DNA of 13,216 nt, taken from assembly GCA_023422775.1 (NCBI GenBank), contig JAFAGM010000136.1, positions 1 to 13,216 on the forward strand, in the 5' to 3' direction. This document shows positions 9,393 to 13,216 of this stretch, piece after piece; positions within the stretch are counted from its first letter, which is position 1, and each line of letters opens with the position of its first letter. The notes under the pieces are model-generated. The model did no database searches, was not told the origin of the DNA, and saw only the letters and a program-made list of their open reading frames with translations. Both the position numbers and the translations under genes were made by a program. This stretch comes from Pseudomonadota bacterium (GTDB lineage: Bacteria > Pseudomonadota > Alphaproteobacteria > Rhizobiales > Xanthobacteraceae).

Positions 9393-10568
9393 TCAAACTC
9401 TCTCATTGCTGCGACCGGAACTGGCAGTCAGTCCGGTCAGGTTGAACACGCGCTTGGGGATGAGTTCGCCATTGCCAATTTCGGCGAGGGCCAGAAGCCG
9501 GCCTGCCACCGTGACATAGACTGTGCCGCTACAATTGGGCGCATCCCGTCCGCGCAACAAAACGGCCTGGCCCCGGTGGAGCCTTGCCGCATCAGCCCGT
9601 GTGACGGCCAGTGCCGGGATGTCGTCCAGCGCGGTCTCAACGGGCAAAAGCGCGTCGGCGAGGCTTCCCTCGCCAGACGCGGCTCTATTACACAAAGCCT
9701 CCAACTGTTCCAGCGGAATCATGTCCGCCTCGCGGAACGGGCCGACCACGGTGCGCCGCAGGGCGCAGATATGGCCGAAACAGCCCAGAATCCGACCGAT
9801 ATCGCGGGCCAGAGCCCGGACATAGGTACCCTTGCCGCACTCGGCCTCGAACACGGACTGGCCGTTGTCGCCGTGTTCCACGAGGGTTAATTCGTGAATC
9901 TCGACCGGCCGGGGCTTCAGTTCCACGGTTTCGCCGTCCCGCGCCAGGTCATAGGCGCGCTCGCCCTGGACCTTGATCGCCGAGTATTGCGGCGGGATCT
10001 GCTCGATCAGGCCGGTGAAGCGCGGCAGCAGGGTGCGGATCGCCTCCGCCGATGGCCGCAGCTCGCTGGTCCTGACAACGCGCCCCTCGGTGTCGTCGGT
10101 GTCGCGCTCCTCGCCCCAGGCCACCGTGAAGCGGTAGCGCTTGCGGCCGTCCATCACGAAGGGCACCGTCTTGGTGGCTTCACCGAGCGCGATCGGCAGG
10201 CCGCCGGAGGCGAGCGGATCGAGCGTGCCGGCATGGCCGGCGCGCTTGGCCTGGAACAGGCGCTTGAGCACGGCCACCGCGTGCGTCGAGGTCATGCCGA
10301 TCGGCTTGTCGAGCACCACCCAGCCGTGAACGTCGCGCTTGTCGCGCCGCGGCTGGTTGTTCTGGCGCGGCTGCCTGTTGCTGCGCGGATCGTTGTTGCC
10401 GCGGCGACTGCCGTCGTCCGCGCGGCGGTTGCCGTCGTCTGCGCGGCTCTTGCCGTCGTCTGCGCAGCTCTTGCCGTCGCCGCGCGATTCGACAAAAATA
10501 TTTTTTTCTGCGTCGTGCGATTCCGCATTCTGCGGCTCGATCACAGGATTGGCGGTGGTCATCGTCAT
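9393..10568 (-). CDS. truB: tRNA pseudouridine(55) synthase TruB with an N-terminal extension
   Basis: A 391-residue enzyme making pseudouridine at position 55 of the tRNA T-loop. The catalytic core starts at about residue 80 (HGWVVLDKPIGMTSTHAV), with the nucleophile D117 in GHAGTLDPLASG, then KRYRFTVAWGEERDTDD, PPQYSAIKVQGERAYDLAR and GTYVRALARDIG. A C-terminal PUA-like region covers about 310-375. The first 79 residues are unusual: hydrophilic, with four heptads of the type ADDGxxR and then an Arg/Asn/Gln/Pro-rich linker, probably disordered. They are coded by a 21-bp tandem repeat. ATG 10568 overlaps the rbfA stop as TGATG, implying coupling; TTG 10571 and ATG 10562 are alternatives. The 3' end is 2 nt from rpsO. 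Confidence 0.96.
   Translation of the reverse strand: MTMTTANPVIEPQNAESHDAEKNIFVESRGDGKSCADDGKSRADDGNRRADDGSRRGNNDPRSNRQPRQNNQPRRDKRDVHGWVVLDKPIGMTSTHAVAVLKRLFQAKRAGHAGTLDPLASGGLPIALGEATKTVPFVMDGRKRYRFTVAWGEERDTDDTEGRVVRTSELRPSAEAIRTLLPRFTGLIEQIPPQYSAIKVQGERAYDLARDGETVELKPRPVEIHELTLVEHGDNGQSVFEAECGKGTYVRALARDIGRILGCFGHICALRRTVVGPFREADMIPLEQLEALCNRAASGEGSLADALLPVETALDDIPALAVTRADAARLHRGQAVLLRGRDAPNCSGTVYVTVAGRLLALAEIGNGELIPKRVFNLTGLTASSGRSNERV
10409..10492. repeat. Four 21-bp tandem repeats inside truB
   Basis: Units begin TGCCGTCG at 10409, 10430, 10451 and 10472, exactly 21 bp apart. The first three are close copies (TGCCGTCGTCYGCGCRGC core); the fourth diverges after its first half. Because 21 is a multiple of three, copy changes would only add or remove a heptad (ADDGxxR) and never shift the frame. 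Confidence 0.85.
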
Positions 10569-10981
10569 CAATTGTCGTCCGAATCTGGTGCGAGGTCTCT
10601 TTGCACCGCAGGTGTTCTCAGTAATTTCTCGATCCGTTCCGCTTCGTCGAATCGATCATCGGCGCGAAAGCGAAGGTCAGGAGCAAATTTCAAGTTAACG
10701 CGGTGGGCAATTTCGCCGCGCAGGAATTTCTTGTTGCGATCGAGCGCCGCGATCACCGCATCGGTGTCGCGACCGCCGAGCGGCATCACGTAAATCGTCG
10801 CGAGTTTCAGATCGGGCGACATCCGCACCTCGGGGACGGTGATGATGTGGCCCTCGAGGTCGGGGTCGTGCACGTTACCTTGCGCCAGAATATCGGCGAT
10901 GGCATGGCGCACGGTCTCGCCGACGCGCAACTGGCGTTGCGAGCCTCCCGGCGTGGAACCTTTATTGTGATGGCGGGGCAT
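10568..10981 (-). CDS. rbfA: 30S ribosome-binding factor RbfA
   Basis: A 137-residue KH-like factor that binds the immature 30S subunit near the 5' end of 16S rRNA and aids late maturation, notably at low temperature. Family features are RQLRVGETVRHAIADIL, ITVPEVRMSPDLKLATIYV and the LRGEIAHRVNLKFAPDLRF segment near the C-terminus. ATG 10981 (MPRHHNKG) is chosen because AAGGA lies 5 nt upstream. The frame continues up to 11089 but only translates the inverted-repeat element (MAGLVPAIHV, MAGTSPAMT), so that extension is rejected. The stop overlaps truB by one base. A 160-nt spacer holding a repeat element separates it from infB, which is long for this operon. Confidence 0.95.
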   Translation of the reverse strand: MPRHHNKGSTPGGSQRQLRVGETVRHAIADILAQGNVHDPDLEGHIITVPEVRMSPDLKLATIYVMPLGGRDTDAVIAALDRNKKFLRGEIAHRVNLKFAPDLRFRADDRFDEAERIEKLLRTPAVQRDLAPDSDDN

Positions 10982-11002
10982 TGTCGTCCTTCGGAAATAA
11001 AT

Positions 11003-11093
11003 CGTCATGGCCGGGCTTGTCCCGGCCATCCACGTCTTTTCTCGCGGCTGAATTCTCAAGACGTGGATGGCCGGAACAAGTCCGGCCATGACG
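11003..11093. repeat. 91-bp inverted-repeat element between infB and rbfA
   Basis: Two 36-nt arms (11003-11038 and 11058-11093) are inverted copies with 34 of 36 matches and a 19-nt centre. Each arm also holds its own perfect 9-bp hairpin: ATGGCCGGG with CCCGGCCAT (11007-11015, 11021-11029) and ATGGCCGGA with TCCGGCCAT (11067-11075, 11081-11089). The two differences between arms are exactly the loop-closing pair of the local hairpin, G-C in one and A-T in the other. I recall this sequence type as a common Bradyrhizobium intergenic palindrome, often mis-translated as MAGLVPAIHV; this was not checked. Confidence 0.9.
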
Positions 11094-11141
11094 TCACACT
11101 TTCAGTTAGTAAAATTCCCAGGCGCTTCGTAAGATTTGGAC

Positions 11142-13216
<2,075 letters not shown>

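Noticed and set aside
10409..10492. The regular repeat as a CRISPR array
   Set aside because: The units are 21 bp directly abutting with no spacers, lie inside the truB reading frame and encode a heptad; there are no cas genes.
10982..11089. A 36-residue N-terminal extension of RbfA beginning MAGLVPAIHV
   Set aside because: It is a translation of the inverted-repeat element; ATG 10981 has its own well-spaced AAGGA and gives the usual RbfA N-terminus and length.

Overview
The window looks like chromosomal DNA from a GC-rich alphaproteobacterium, most likely of the Bradyrhizobium/Rhodopseudomonas/Afipia group (Nitrobacteraceae). This rests on protein styles (S15, PNPase, IF2, an OxyR-type regulator, a short autotransporter), on the gene order infB-rbfA-truB-rpsO-pnp, and on small intergenic palindromes of a kind I associate with Rhizobiales. 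No database search was possible, so the genus is an inference.

Layout, left to right. Positions 1-196 (minus): 5' part of a glutathione S-transferase-like gene, cut by the window edge. 197-420: divergent spacer with a duplicated short dyad. 421-2418 (plus): secreted autotransporter-type outer-membrane protein. 2415-3353 (minus): oxyR, whose stop codon shares a CTAG palindrome with the autotransporter stop. 3354-3455: compact divergent oxyR/katG control region. 3456-5606 (plus): katG catalase-peroxidase. 5635-5660: bidirectional hairpin terminator. 5677-6426 (minus): Fe/Mn superoxide dismutase with a Tat-type signal. 6598-6626: terminator of the next operon. 6647-13216 (minus, transcribed right to left): the translation/RNA operon infB (5' end cut), rbfA, truB, rpsO, pnp.

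The two halves do different jobs. The right half is the conserved operon for initiation factor IF2, 30S maturation factor RbfA, tRNA pseudouridine synthase TruB, ribosomal protein S15 and polynucleotide phosphorylase. Start/stop junctions are tight at rbfA/truB (1-nt overlap) and truB/rpsO (2 nt). Two junctions are loose: infB/rbfA carries a 91-bp inverted-repeat element, and rpsO/pnp carries a 317-nt chain of hairpins ending in a long stem-loop 46 nt before the pnp start. The left half is an oxidative-stress cluster: a peroxide sensor with both redox cysteines, a cytoplasmic catalase-peroxidase read divergently from it, and an exported SOD converging on katG, with a GST-like gene nearby.

I see no new multi-gene defence or mobile system. 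The most interesting signals are non-coding: the infB-rbfA inverted repeat whose only two arm differences are mutually compensatory, the structured rpsO-pnp leader, the candidate OxyR-controlled divergent promoter, and an in-frame 21-bp tandem repeat in the truB N-terminal extension.
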